The translations under genes were made by a program, and so were the position numbers. Source: Cacajao melanocephalus (lineage: Eukaryota; Chordata; Mammalia; Primates; Pitheciidae). Taken from it: a DNA stretch of 64,000 nucleotides. Shown here piece by piece: positions 1-13,100 of the stretch (its first letter is position 1; the number at the start of each line of letters is the position of its first letter). Location of the stretch: positions 1 through 64,000 of the forward strand of contig CAUYLG010047368.1 of assembly GCA_963573385.1 (NCBI GenBank), read 5' to 3'. The notes under the pieces are model-generated. The model was not told the origin of the DNA. It was given only the letters and a program-made list of their open reading frames with translations, and searched no databases.

Positions 1-585
1 CCTAGAAATAGAAATTCCATTTGACCCAGCAATCCCATTACTGGGTATATATCCAAAGGATTATAAATTGTTCTATTATAAGGACACATGCACACGAATG
101 TTCACTGCAGCACTGTTTACAATAGCAAAGACTTGGAACCAGCCCAAATGCCCATCAATGATATACTGGACAGGGAAAATGTAGCATATATACACCATAG
201 AATACTATGCATTCATAAAAAACGATGAGTTTGTGTCCTTTGTAGGGACATGGATAAACCTGGAAACCATCATTCTCAGCAAACTGACACAAGAACAGAA
301 AATCAAACACCACATGTTCTTACTCGTGGGTGGGTGTTGAACAGTGAGAACACATGGACACAGCAAGGGGAGCATCACACACTGGGGTCTGTTGGGGGGA
401 AACAGGGGAGGAAAAGCAGGGGGTGGGGAGTTAGGGAGGAATAACATGGGGAGAAATGCCAGATATAGGTGATGGAAAGGAAGGCAGCAAACCACACTGT
501 CATGTGCGTACCTATGCAACAATCTTACATGTTCTTTAATGTACCCCAAAACCTAAAATGCAATTCCATTTAAAATAAAAGCAGC
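1..585 (+). mobile_element. L1 3' end (L1PA-type), cut by left window edge
   Basis: This is the end of L1 ORF2 plus the 3'UTR in sense orientation. It shares the ORF2 C-terminal stretch around ccattactgggtatat, the actatgcattcataaaaaa region and the G-rich 3'UTR (about 365-440) with the copy at 51668-52416. It ends in an A-rich tail near 573-585. The coding part is decayed. The 5' part lies outside the window, so truncation cannot be judged. Confidence 0.9.
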
Positions 586-659
586 TGTCTGTTAACTACA
601 ATGACATCAAAATTAGGCTATCACTGCATGTAATTACTTTTAAAATGAAAATTAAAATT

Positions 660-770
660 TCAATTATTTTCTTTTAAAAAAAATGAAAAAGAAAAAAACA
701 GAAGGAAGAAGGAAGGGAGGGAGGGAGGAAAAATTTTTTTTAAAAAAAAGGAAAGGAGAAGAATGAGAGA
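660..770 (+). repeat. Purine-rich low-complexity tract
   Basis: An almost pure A/G stretch with GAAG and GGGA runs around 700-728, interrupted by a T-run and A-run at about 734-748. It lies just downstream of the L1 tail and may partly derive from it. Confidence 0.75.
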
Positions 771-2015
771 AACCAGGAAGACCCAATTGTTAATGTTAAG
801 TCTCTGTTAGGGACAGTATTTGAGAAATCTGCATTATGACTGTGGCTCTGTGTTATATTTTGTTCTTGCTTCTCTCTCCCTTATGACTTAAATGAACTTA
901 CCTTAAGACAGATGAGTCTTTTGTTTAAAAGACTAGAAAATGGATTGGAAGAGAAAGTTGTAAATACATTCCTAATTGTAAAAGAGCAGTTAGTTACCTT
1001 TTTACAATAATGCAAAAATGACTCTTTTTAAATTCCAAGCATTTTGAATTTGGAGAAAGTTCATTTTATAATTTCAGGTAAACAACATAGCTCTATATTT
1101 TAAATGTAATTTTAATAGTATTGATAAATCCTATATAATTATTCCATTAACTTCTATAAATATTTTGACTTTCTCCCGTAACTCAGTAGCTGAATAAAAA
1201 CATACCCTCAGGACCTCATTTGCTTACTATACCTGTCTCATTTACAAGCCAATTAATTTACATTTTCAGCATTTCAATTACAAGGTTCCATTAATGCTCC
1301 ACATAATCTACAGTAATAGCTTTCTAAATCCGAATTATTATGAAACTCTAAAATTCTGTAAGTTGATATAAACCAAAAAGTACATGTTAATAAAACATAT
1401 GACATGAGCTCAAATAGGTACTATTATATATTTTTATGATCCAAATGGAACAACTTATTGTTATTAAAAAACTATATAATTAGTCTTCTATTTATGGATT
1501 ATCAAAAAAACATAATACTCAAATGTGTATGTTTTACTTTCTGGATCACTGCCTTGCCCACAGTAAAAGTTCAATGAACATGTTCTATTCTAACGGGGCA
1601 AATTGCTATCTGTTCTCAAAATCATACTTTTCTTCTTTTCTTCTTCCTGGGCACATGGCTATATTACGTGTAGCCAAATAACGGAGATCTACTTACTGGA
1701 ATGTGAGGAAAAGAGAAACACGCATTTCCAGTCCTGGCCTGTGAAAACCTCCCCAGGCATGCCCGTCCCTGTTTGTTTCCTTTTCAGTTGGAAGGAATGG
1801 AGATGATCCCTGGGTAACTAGATTCTTTAATCTCTTCCTGCAGGAGAGCTGTGACTGTGAGCACCTACTTGGGTCTATTACATTGAATGAGAAATCAACT
1901 TGCTAGAATGCAAGTCATGAAGAGTGAGGATTTTTCTGCTTTTATCTGTAAAAGCAGCCAGTATTATCCTAGGACCTTCTGACATACAGAGAAATCATCA
2001 AAATAAGCTTTTTGG
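771..2015. other. AT-rich unique DNA, nothing recognised
   Basis: No repeat family, RNA gene or convincing open frame was recognised. There are scattered A and T runs only. Confidence 0.5.
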
Positions 2016-2016
2016 G

Positions 2017-2165
2017 AAATATATTTGTATGTGTTCACACATACACACATACATATATATACACAAAATATATTTGTATGTGTTCACACATATAATGTAT
2101 GTTCACACATACATTATATATACATGCACATATAACAAAAACACACTCATATGCACACACATATA
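2017..2165 (+). repeat. Degenerate CA/TA tandem array with 49-bp offset copies
   Basis: A mixed CA/TA microsatellite. A 27-base unit beginning aaatatatttgtatgtg occurs at 2017-2043 and again, identically, at 2066-2092, giving a period of 49. Further partial copies containing gttcacacata follow to about 2110. The open frame across it (HTYIYIH-type repeats) is a simple-repeat artefact. Confidence 0.8.
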
Positions 2166-3135
2166 TTTTGATAACTGTCTTCAACAGATATTCTATTCAC
2201 GGAATTTTTTATTGCTCACTGTGAGAAGTTTAACAATTTTCAAAACAAATCTAAAATCAATGAGCTAAGGCTTAAAATCCTTTTCTACCTTTTTCTCCTT
2301 TCCATCATGAGTTCTCAAGAACTCTTGTACACATAAATCTTGGACTGACATAAGAAGCAAAGATTCCTGTTAAATCATTACACTGTTTGGTTCTTCCGCT
2401 CTGATTTTCCTTCATTCCTAATGACTCAAACTCTAGCAATTTCACTTGGTTTCACTTTTTATTTCAACTTTATCTTTGCAGTGCTTGACTTTTCTGCCAT
2501 TAGTATTCAAGAATCATAAAACTTTAACCACAAAAGTACTAAGCATTTGGCTTGTTCTAAATATTACATAAACCTGGACTATATTCATGTTGAATGTTCT
2601 CTTTTGATTAGATCAATAGGCAATATTTCAGAGACTACTAATCTGGTATTCACTTTTGTAGAGCATTTTTTTTTTTTACATTTCAAGCAACTGAACACAA
2701 TGATTGTGTTTTTCTTTTATTGTCTCAGAACTGTTAACCCAAGTAGTGTGTTTAAAAATGTAGGTAAGAATTTCGAAATTATATGCATCTGGTGACATTT
2801 CTCTTCATGATGTGAACATTGCTGCATGTTCTTTTCCACTATGATAACTTTTACAAGGTACACCATGTCATTGGCCTTTTATTTCACTGAGAGGCTTGCC
2901 TTGTTCACAAAAGGCTGACAGCTCCACTCCAACTAGTGAGATTTTAAAGGAGCTTGTGACAGTGTGGCTAAGCCAGGCTTCACAATGGATGGTTTTGCAG
3001 TGTTAACATGAAAAGTCAGAGAGTGAAAGGAAAATTGAATAGAGTCCCAGATAAAAGGAAAACAAAGACCTAAGGACCTGTCACATAACACTCATTTTTC
3101 TGAGTAAAAGTAACTGAGATATAATAAAAATAAAA
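2166..3135. other. AT-rich unique DNA, nothing recognised
   Basis: No repeat, exon-like or RNA feature was recognised. A short T-run lies at about 2668-2678. Confidence 0.45.
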
Positions 3136-3139
3136 AATA

Positions 3140-3290
3140 GCTTTGAAGTCAGAAAGACCTAGATTCACATATTTTACCCTCTACCAGCTTCAGTATCTTC
3201 ATCTTAAAACAGGGGGATACAAATATCTGCATAATAAAGCTATTAGGAAGATAAAGTGAAAAATATGTGTAAACAGTTCAATTCTACATC
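3140..3290 (+). mobile_element. MIR SINE
   Basis: The order of segments is MIR-like in sense: gaagtcagaaagacctagat near 3147, then a degenerate 'cagtatcttcatcttaaaac' core near 3190, then a taataaagctattaggaa segment matching the MIR 'gttgtgaggattaaat' region. It is a strongly diverged ancient copy. Confidence 0.65.
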
Positions 3291-3299
3291 TGTCTCCCA

Positions 3300-4130
3300 G
3301 AAGTACTAATATTTATAGAATCTTCCTATGTGCCAAGCACTGCTCTAGACACATAGGCAAAAATCCCTGCCCCATAGGACATTCATTCTAGTGGGAGAAA
3401 TTGAGATCAATAAAAAAGCTAAATAAGTAAAATGTATAGTACATTAGATAATGAGAGTGGAAAGGGGAGAAAGAATGAAAGGAAGAGGGAAAGGAAGGAT
3501 CATATTTAGAATAATAGATGGGATGGCCCAAAGAATCAGCACAATTTCATGAAAAGTTGACATTCCATAAAGTGAATGAGTGAGCCAGGTAGACTCTTGA
3601 AAACAAGCATTCTTAAGATAAGAAAAAAGCAAATTCGTGAAAATAAAGGCAGACACAAATGACTCATTCCTGGAACAACGAGGAAGCGCTAGCTCATGCA
3701 TATTGAGTGAAGGTAAAATTCGTGAAAAATGAATGTTAGAAATATCAATATATGGCCCTGTAGGTCTTCGTCAGTGGTGATTTTTATTCTGATGGAGAAG
3801 ACATGCCTAAAGTGTATTGAGCAGAGAAGAGATAAGATCTGTCTAACCTGTTAAGATTACTCTGCCTGCTGTTTTGAGAATACATGGAGCAGAGATAAGT
3901 AGCAAAGCTGGTAGACCAGTTTTCAAGCTTTTTATTAATCCAGGTAAGAGATGAAGGTAGTTTGACCTGTAGTGGTGGCAGTATAGATGAAAAGCGGTTA
4001 AATTTTGTTTATAACTTAAAGACAAAGTGGGCAGGATGATCTGAGTGATTGGACTGGGAGTGTGAGAGGCAGAAAGGGATCAATGATGACTCCAAGGTTT
4101 TATATGAACAACTGGAAAAATACTATGCTC
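3300..4130. mobile_element. Ancient mammalian interspersed repeat, family not assigned
   Basis: This begins with the widely dispersed tatgtgccaagcactgctct motif, followed by an aaaatccctgcccc and cattctagtgggag block. It runs through gcagagaagagataagatct and tctgcctgctgttttgagaa to gatgactccaaggttt near 4086. The same motif order is common in mammalian genomes (L2-like opening, long non-coding body). I cannot name the family with confidence; L2-related or an old LTR are the options. The region appears to be one continuous copy of about 0.8 kb. Confidence 0.6.
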
Positions 4131-4784
4131 TTTTTTCCTTTTTCCTTCATATATTTTGAAGCTTATTGTTTGAAACAACAAATGATCAGTTTATCTTCTA
4201 GAAAGTAGATTCTCAATTTAATGAAGAGTCTGCTAGTCAGTGATAACCAAAGGACTCTATGTGGGAACTGGAGGAAAAAAAATACCCTCAATCATGTTCT
4301 AAGGCCAGTATTTAAGAAATATTCATAAATATATTTTCAGAATCTTTCAGGAGTCAAATGATACAATGTTAATGAAAGGAATTCATTCTTTGTTCAAAAA
4401 TCCATTTCATAATACTTCTGTCTATATTCAGGCTCCATTTTACTGTAGGTTAAATTGTAAAATCATTTGTTGACATACTTGTTCTCCAAACACCATTCTT
4501 AGGTACTGTATTACGCATACTAGATCGCCCAGGGACTTCAGCTTGCAGACAGACCACCATGGGACTTTTTAGCCTCCATAGCTGATGTAAGCTGATTTCT
4601 CTAATTAATCTCCTCTCAAATATTTATCCATCTCTCTGTATATATCCTATTGTTTCTGTCTTTCTTAAGAACCCTAATGCATGTTCCTTGTGAATTAATA
4701 TGCATTAGTATGTATTATGATAAATATCTGCTCTACATTTAGTAGGATTTTTTATTTTAAAAAAATTCGTAAGATTGATGGCTG
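4131..4784. other. AT-rich unique DNA, nothing recognised
   Basis: No repeat family or gene feature was recognised. Confidence 0.4.
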
Positions 4785-5270
4785 CGTTACTGATTTGCCA
4801 ACTTTCTTCTTTTTAAAAATAGGCCTTTAAAAATCTCCCTCTGAGCACTGCTTCAGATGCATTCTATAAATTTTCATATGTTTTGTTTTCATTTTCATTT
4901 ATCTTTTCACTGAAATAAAACAAAACACACCATATTAGTATAACCATTCCAACTCTTTTGGGCCTTTTATGAATACTATATCTTTTTTAATCCTTTTATT
5001 TCAACTTGTTTGTGTCTTTGAAAGTAAATTTTGTCTCATTTATACAATATCTAGTTGGATCGTATGTTTTTTAAGCTAATTTTCCAATCTCTGCCTTTTG
5101 ATTGAAATGTTTGGTTCATTCATTCTTCCATTATTTCTTTCTTTTGTTTTAAATAGACATATTCTATTATACTATTTTTATTTCCTTGTTTGCTTTCTAT
5201 TTTTAGATTATTTCATAGTGATTGCCCTGGGAATTACATTTGCAACTTAACTTAAAACAATCTACTTCAT
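4785..5270 (-). mobile_element. L1M fragment, antisense (ORF2)
   Basis: The top strand shows the reverse complement of a mid-ORF2 L1M segment: cactgcttcagatgcattct and gttttgttttcattttcatt near 4860-4900, then caatctctgccttttgattg near 5086. The same ORF2 area appears in the large antisense L1M at 48629-49025. The coding frame is destroyed. Confidence 0.7.
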
Positions 5271-5765
5271 ATTAATATCAACTTAGTTTCAATAGTATAC
5301 AACTTTTTCCTCATTAACTATAGAGTTAACTTTCTTTCTTCCATGTATTATCATTACAATACAAATTATATCTTTATACATTGTAAACCCATCCTTTAAA
5401 TAAAATCTAAATAAGTACGTATTTATAGTAAAGTTAACTTCAGGAAATGTTTTGACCTCCAAAGCCGTGAAGAATGTAATGAACTCTCTGAAACTAATTT
5501 GGTTCTTGTCTAATATGTCCCAAAGAAGACAATGGATTTTAGTTTGACTCAAAGTACATTAAATATCACCACATAACATAAAAGTCACCATCAAAGTCCA
5601 GAAAATTCCACAGGAGGTTAGGGAAAGGGTATGTTAAATTGAAACCATGCAAGAAAATTTCCAACATTTGGCCCACTCATAAGGGGGCAATTCTTTCTCT
5701 GAAATAAACTTAACAATTTTATGTTAAAACAATTATACCGCAAAACAGACTTGTGGTAAACTCCA
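5271..5765. other. AT-rich unique DNA, nothing recognised
   Basis: An 87-codon minus-strand open frame (5289-5552) has no recognisable domain and no supporting context. I do not call it. Confidence 0.4.
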
Positions 5766-6060
5766 TAAGCCATCCATACAATAAATGTTTACTATGTGTC
5801 TACTTACTGTCTACAGGGAAGTTAGAATTCAGTTTCTCTTCTCAAAGAAGTCACAGGCAAGTGTAGTAAATGCTGAGAAAAATCAGGTTCTTAAGGATGA
5901 TAAATGTAGGTGCTGGGAAAAAGGATAGCACGGGACACAATGTGTAAAAAGAATCGTCCCCTAACTCGAGCTTGGTGAGGGCAGGCAGGGATCACTGCTA
6001 TTAAGAAGTAACACAGAAGCCAAATCTTTAAGGATAAACAGGAAAAGGAGAAAAGCAGAA
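5766..6060 (-). mobile_element. L2 LINE 3' fragment, antisense
   Basis: The segment opens with caataaatgtttactatgtg, the usual reverse complement of the L2 3' end. Then come a degenerate ctcaaagaagtcacaggcaa block and a 'ctttaaggataaacaggaaa' tail. Divergence is high. Confidence 0.55.
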
Positions 6061-7558
6061 AAATGCATTACTGTCATAAAGCAGTCCTACATTCAAGGAG
6101 TCATGAAATAAAATGAAATGCTTGGGGAAACTTTGAGAAAGTGAGTTTGGATGAACAGGATGAGGAGAACTAGGACTTCTTAAACAGCCATGACTGAGAG
6201 TCCAAACCAAACAATATCCAAGGATGATCCACTCCCTGACAGACTCAACTTTTTAAGTGTGTTTTTCTCTCACAATCCACAAATGGAAATACAAACAACA
6301 AAAATAAGGTTGCAACTGAGTAATAATAGAACATTTTAAAACACAGTCTTTTTACCATTTTTCTTAATGTAGTTCATGATTTTATTCTGGAGTATTGCAT
6401 TTTCCTTTTGCCTACATATAAGCAAACACATGTAAGAAAGTTCCAGTAAGTATTAGTGGAGTTTATGTATATTAGTGATCAAAGCCTAGTGGAATACGGA
6501 AAGTTGAGGCTCAGGGAACTAAAATAGGATTCACTATCACATTGAAGCTATTTTGTTTGAGTCTGTGAATGACAAAGTCAACAGAGAATCTCCCTTCATA
6601 GCCCTTCTGCTGTTCCAATGTTACACTCCATATTGTACATTAGATGAATTTTTTGTAGCACTTTGCATCCCTGTATCCAATAGGCACAGAACTTCATAAA
6701 TAATTAAATACACTCAAATGTTACTACTTGCAAATGCATTTTTAACTATTTCCATTTTAGAAATGGACAAATATGCCTCCTGGTGACAAACTGCAGGTGC
6801 ATTGCAATTGTAGCTTCCGCTTTACAGACATGACAAGGGTAAAGCTAATTTCACAATTGTCCTTGAAGCATCAACTCTTCAATAACTTTCCCATAATAAT
6901 GTGAATGGAAGATTAGAACTCAAGGAAGATGCTAAATTCGACATGAGGTAAATCAGATGCCACAACCATGAAGCTATGATCATTTTTGCAAACCAACTTG
7001 AGAAACATTATAAAGCATCTACTAATAAAAAGCCTGAAAATTGTTGGGATTCCTAAGAAGGCTTTGGAGATATTCAGTAGTTACTTAACAAAATTTGGGA
7101 TAGAGTGTCTCTGGTTTAAGATTCTTGTTTTTCTTTTAAGAGACTCAAAATTGCACTATAAAGTGGATTCTTCTAAATTTGCACAATAATTTGAGAAATA
7201 CTGACAATATTCTTGGTACGATTAAAAAGTGATGAAGTAAGGAAATCGTTCTTGAGTAACAACACTGGAATATAGAGAACAAGCTCCTATAATTACTCTT
7301 CCATTATATGTTTTTAAATTATGTTTTTTGAAACCTGCTATTTCTGTCTTTAATTCTTGTAGTTGAGACCATTATACTCATAATTGTAATATAAACACAA
7401 GATAAATAAAGGGACACCTCTGAACCTGGTCACACAAAAGGATGAAGAGTTTTAAAACGTATTTTCTTAGCAAAATGTAAGATAATTTATATTGCAAAGT
7501 TGTAGTCTTTTTGAAATGAAATTTAAATGACTGTCAGAATGTATTTTGGAAATATGCT
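6061..7558. other. AT-rich unique DNA, nothing recognised
   Basis: I saw no convincing repeat or gene here. Small AT-rich open frames (60-67 codons) are not supported as genes. Confidence 0.4.
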
Positions 7559-7916
7559 TGTATTAGTCCGTTCTCACACTGCTATGAAGAAATTCCCAAG
7601 ACTGGATAATTTATAAAGAAAAGAAGTTTAATTGACTCACAGTTCCACATGGCTGGGAAACCTCAGGAAACTTACAATCATGACAAAAGCACCTCCCCAG
7701 AGGGCGGAAGAAGAGAGAATGAGTAACAGCAGGGGAAATGACAGATGCTTACATATCCATCATATGTTGTGAGAACTCACTATCATGAGAACAGCATGGG
7801 GGAAAACTGTTCCCATGATTCAGTTACCTCCACCTGGTCCTGCCCTTGACATGTGGGGATTATGGGAACTATAATTCAAGATGAGATTTGGTTGAGGACA
7901 CAGCCAAACCTTATCA
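7559..7916 (-). mobile_element. MaLR solo LTR (THE1/MST type), antisense
   Basis: The reverse complement of a THE1/MST-type LTR: it opens tgtattagtccgttctcaca, carries taatttataaagaaaa and tcacagttccacatggctgg, and ends gacacagccaaacc-ttatca. Flanking 5-mers atgct (7554-7558) and gtgct (7917-7921) agree at four positions and look like the decayed target-site duplication. No internal retroviral sequence flanks it, so it is a solo LTR. Confidence 0.88.
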
Positions 7917-8867
7917 GTGCTCAATGCCTCTACATTAGATAACAATTAGAATAAGTTAATCAGTTCTGTATACTCCAATCCAACTCCTGTCATAGCTCTG
8001 GAAAGATTTAAACATAATGAAGAATATATTTTAACTAATATGGGTAATTCCCCTTATTAATCTTTAAATGAATATATGCTGTCAGCTGGATTCAGTGGCT
8101 GTTTGCCGTTTGTGAAAGCCAAAGATTAATAATTGCCTGCTTGAAAGAATAGATTTATTCTCTGGCCTTACTGGCAGAATAAAAATGTTAAAGTCTGAAT
8201 GTTGAATTCATTGCTAACGATTAATTCCTCTGGATAATGCATGTGTTGTGGGCATATTGTAAGTGCAAATGGTCAGCATTCATATTAGTCTGAAATATCA
8301 GCTGTGTAAGTGATGTTAGCACTTGGCTCAAAATATCCTCAATGTATACAAGGGATGGAGAAGAAGACAAAAGTGCATGACGGAGACAAGAACTACCCTC
8401 TAATTTAGCCATTTCTGCTATAATGTATAAGGAAAGTCAATGGTTTTAGATGGATTCTATTTAATCCCATACCTGTCAAAATTAATTTTTATCAGTTCTA
8501 TGCATACTAACACTTGAAATAAGATAACTTTTATAGAAAACAATGAATAACACAGGATTTAATATGAAAATTACATGACCAAAACAATCAAGTTTTAGTA
8601 AAAACTTAACAAGGTTGGTTTGTAGCAGCATGTGTTAATTCATTTTGGAGTCCTGTGACTCTCTAAAACAAATACAGTTAAGTTATTATGAACAAAGCTG
8701 ATTAAACAGTCATCACTATAGGCCTCCCACACAAACTCCTGTACTCTGTTAGTAATATAGTTGTAAGATGCTGTTATACTAGAGACCAGGAATAGACTAG
8801 AACATGTATAACTGCCTCTATTCTCTGTCTGTTTTTAAAATCTTCAGTGAAGGAATTACTGTTTAGA
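7917..8867. other. AT-rich unique DNA, nothing recognised
   Basis: No repeat or gene was recognised. A 63-codon minus open frame at 8221-8412 is unsupported. Confidence 0.4.
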
Positions 8868-9098
8868 ACAAAATTTTGCAAACTATGGCTTAAGGACCAA
8901 AGCTGTCCCACTGCCTGTTTTTGAAAATAGCTTTTTTGGAACACAGCCACCCTTATTCATTTTATGTTTCCTCTGTAACTGCTTTTACACTATAAATGCG
9001 GAGCTGAGCAGTTGCAGCACAGACGGCAGGGCTCAAATAGCCTAATATATTTATTATCTGGCCTATTTTGGAAAAAGTTTGTTGACTCTAGTCTAGAA
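8868..9098 (+). mobile_element. Non-autonomous DNA-transposon relic (probably hAT type)
   Basis: Ordered motifs are ttttgcaaactatggcttaa, tggaacacagccaccctta, gagctgagcagttgcagcac, ttattatctggcctattt and aaagtttgttgactct. These match a common mammalian MITE whose ends read roughly 'ggcaaact' and 'agtttgccgacccc'. A second, more deleted copy is at 32368-32580 in the same orientation. The exact family is not assigned. Confidence 0.7.
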
Positions 9099-9743
9099 CT
9101 TGTAGATAACTTTGGTTTGTACCTACCCACCATTGCTGCGTTTGTTAATAGTAATGAAGACCCAAGGAAGCTGAGGCCACAAACTGCAGTGAAGCATCTC
9201 TAAACTCGAAACTTCTGTGAGACTCTCTCTACGATGAGATCATATTATCTCCAGCATTACTGATTGCCTACCATGGTTCTGACAGATGTATCCAAATTAG
9301 AAGAGATAAGCATTCTTGTATCATAGACTTACATGCTTGTAAAGAGAACATATGTTCAACACATAATTATGTAAATATTTATTCATTTTTAAAGTGGCAT
9401 ATTAAAATAATTCAGTACACAATAAGAGTTATAACCTTGTCTGGGTTGGGTTAAAGGGTAGTCACAAGAATGAAAATGATGCCTAAAGATGAGTAGGAGG
9501 TCAGAAGGGGAGTATGTCAAATAGAGGTTAGCATATACAAGGTCCTGAGTTAGGGAGAAGTTTGATAACGTCTAAGAAGAAAGGCTGTATGATATACAGT
9601 CAAACCAAAAAGAGAAAGATGTATTAAAATAATGTCTACAGAGGTTTAAAAATTAATCTCCAGAAATGTACCCACATAGTGGGATCCCCAAAGCTTTTTA
9701 GCCTCTAAGAAAGAATTTTACTGTGAAACCTCACAATGCATTC
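9099..9743. other. Mostly unrecognised; possible L2-like remnant at 9330-9600
   Basis: A weak similarity to an antisense L2-type segment is visible at about 9330-9600 (gatgagtaggaggtcag followed by tacaaggtcctgagttaggg). The rest is unique. The 63-codon open frame at 9012-9203 runs out of the hAT relic and is not a gene. Confidence 0.35.
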
Positions 9744-10035
9744 CTTTTTTTCTTTTCTTTTTATTTGAGACAGGGTCTCACTCTATGTTGTCCAAGCTCA
9801 AGTGTAGTGGCACCATCAGGGCTCACTGCAGCCTTGGCCTTCCTGGTCTCAGGTGATCCTTCTGTCTCAGACTTCCAAGTTGAGTAGCTGACAACCAGCA
9901 ATTTTTGTATTTTTTTATGTAGTGATAGGGACCTTGCCACGAGGCTGGTCTCAAACTCCTGTGGTCAAACAATTTGCTCGCCTCAGCCTCCTAAAGTGCT
10001 GGGATTACAGGTGTGAGCCACCACTCCTGGCCACT
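9744..10035 (-). mobile_element. Old Alu (AluJ-like), antisense
   Basis: An antisense Alu starting with a T-rich tail, then gagacagggtctcactctat, and ending with the box-A side aaagtgctgggattacaggt and gagccaccactcctggcca. The segment between ttgagtagctga and caatttttgtat is shortened, so the left-arm/right-arm region has lost about 25-30 bases. The octamer atgcattc flanks both sides (9736-9743 and 10036-10043) and is a candidate target-site duplication. High divergence suggests AluJ. Confidence 0.88.
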
Positions 10036-10121
10036 ATGCATTCAGAAAGAAGGAGAAATCATGAAGTCATGACCACTTACCTCTGATAACAAACTTGACA
10101 ACATCTTTAAGATAATTTATA

Positions 10122-13100
10122 AATGAATGGACTTAACATATATAGAACATTTTTATCCAATAACTGTGAAATACACATTCTATTTAACAGCACATGGAAC
10201 TTTCTCCAAGATAGACCATATGACAGGCCATAAAATGAGCCTCAATAAATTTAAGAAAATTGAAGTTATATCAAGCACTCTTTCAGACCACAGTCAAATA
10301 AAACTGGAAAGCAACTGCAAATGGAACCTTCAAAACCATGCAAATATATGGAAATTAAATAATCTTCTCCTAAATAAATATTGGGTCAAAAACAAAATCA
10401 AGATGAAAATTAAACATTCTTCGAACTGAATGACAATAATGACACAACCTATCAAAACCTCTGAGATACACCAAAGGCAGTGCTAAAAGGGAAATTCATA
10501 GCCCTAAAAACCTACAGCAGAAAGACTGAAAGAGCACAAAATGACAGTCTAAAGTCACACCTCAAGTAACTAGAGAAACAAGAACAAACCCAAACCAAAC
10601 TCAGAAGAAGAAAGAAAATAACCAAGATCAGAGTACAAGTAAATGAAATTAAAACCAAACAAATACAAAAGATAAATAAAACAAAAGGCTGGTTCTTTGA
10701 AAAGATAAATAAAATTGATAGACCATTGGCAAGATTAACCAAGAAGAAAGAAAATCCAAATACCCTTACTAAGAAATGAAACAGGAGAAATCACAATTGA
10801 CACAACTGAAACACAAAAGATCATTTAAGGTTAATATGAACACCTTTATGCACATAAACTAGAAAACCTAGAAGAGATGAATAAATTCTTGGAAAATACA
10901 ACTCTCCTAGCTTATATCAAGAAGAACTAGATAACCTGAAAAGATCAATAACAAGCAGTGAGATAGTTAATGGTAATTTAAAAATTACGAATAAAAAGAG
11001 GCCAGGACTAGATGGAATCACAGCACAATTCTACCAGACATTCAAAGAAAAATTGTTACTAATCCTTTTGACGCTATTCCACAAGATAAGGAAAAAAGGA
11101 ACCCTCCCTAATTCATTCCATGAGGCCAGTATCACCCTAATACCAAAACCAGGAAAGGACATAACCAAAAGAGAAAACTATAAACTGATATCCTTGATGA
11201 ACACAGATGCTAAAATCCTTAAGAAATACTAGCCAACAGAATCCAACATTGTAAAAAGATAATCCACCATGATAAAGTGAATTTCATACCAGGATGCAGG
11301 GATGATTTAACATATGCAAGTTAATAAATGTGATACACCACATAAACAAAACTAAAAATAAAAATCACATGATCATTTTAATAGATGCAGAAAAAGCATT
11401 CGACAAAATCCAGCATCGCTTTATGATTAAAACTCTCAGCAAAATCGACATACAAGGGACATACTTTAATGTAACAAAAACTAGCTATGACAAACCCACA
11501 GCCAACATAATACTGAATGAGGAAAAGCTGAGAATTGGAACAAGACAAGCATGCCCACTCTCACCACTCCTTTTTAACATAATACTGGAAGACCTAACCA
11601 GAGCAATCAGACAAGAAAGAAATGAAGGGCATCCAAATCAGTAAAGAGGAAGTAAAACTGTTACTATTAGCTGATGATGTGATGGTTTACATTGAAAACC
11701 CAAAGGACCCCTCCAGAAAGCTCCTAGAACTGGTAAAAGAATTCAGCAAAGTTTCTGAATACAAGATCAAGGTACACAAATTAGTAGCTCTTCTATACAT
11801 TAATAGCGATCGAGCAGAGAATTAAATCAATAACTCAATGATAGCTGCAAGAAAAAGAAATAAATTACTTAGGAATATATCTAACCAAGGAGTCAAAAGC
11901 CTCTACAAGGAAAACTACATAGCACTGCTGAAAGAAATCATAGATGACATAAACAAATAGTAACACATCTCAAGCTCATGGATGGGTAGAATCAATATTG
12001 TGAAAATAACCATATTGCCAAAAGCAATCTACAAATTCAATGCAATCTCCATCAAAATACCACCATCATTCTTCACAGAATTAGAAAAAAAAATCCTAAA
12101 ATTTGTATTGAACCAAAGAAGAGCCTGCATAGCCAAAGCAAGACTAAGCAAAAAGAACAAATCTGGAGGCATCACATTGCCTGATTTCAAACTATACTAT
12201 ACGGCCATAGTTACAAAAACAGCATGGTACTGGTACAAAAATAGGCATATACACCAATGAAACAGAATAGAGAACCCAGAAATAAACCCAAATACTTATA
12301 GCCAAATGATCTTCGACAAAGCAAACAAAAACATAAAAGTGGGGAAAGGACACCCTTTTGAACAAATGTTGCTGGGATAATTGGCTAGCCACTTGTAGGA
12401 GAATAAAACTGGATTCTCATCTCTTACCTTATACACAAATCAATTGAAGATGGACACAGGACTTAAACCTAAGACCTAAAACCATAAAAATTCTAGAAGA
12501 TAACACTGGAAAACCCTTCTGGACTTTAGCTTAGGCAAAGACTTCATGAATAAGAACTCAAAAGCAAATGCAATAAAAACAAAGATAAATAGCTGGGACC
12601 TAATTAAACGAAAGAGCTTTTGTACAGCAAAAGGAACAGTCAGCAGAGTAACCATACAACCCACAGAGTGGGAGAAAATCTTCACAATCTATATACCTGA
12701 CAAAGGACTAATATCCGGGATCTACAACAAACTTAAACAAATCAGCAAGAAAAAAACAATCCCATCAAAAAGTGGGCTAAGAATATGAATAGACAATTCT
12801 CAAAAGAAGATATACAAATGGCCAACAAACATATGAAAAAATGCTCAACATCACTAATGATCAGGGAAATGCAAATCAAAACCAAATGCAATACCACCTC
12901 ACTCCTGCAAGAATGGCCATACTCAAATTAAAAAATAAAATAAAAATAAAAAACAGTAGACGTTGGCATGAATGCAGTGAACAGAGAACACATCTACACT
13001 TCTAGTGGGAATGTAAACTAGTACAGCCACTGTGAAAAACAGTGTGGATTCCTTAAAGAACTAAAAGTGGAACTAGAGTTTGATCCAACAATCCCACTAC

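Noticed and set aside
2017..2092. Regularly spaced identical units, considered as a CRISPR-like array
   Set aside because: Only two exact units, low complexity and a eukaryotic context; a microsatellite duplication explains it.
1924..2268. 114-codon frame with HTYIYIH repeats
   Set aside because: A simple-repeat translation of the CA/TA array, without a domain.
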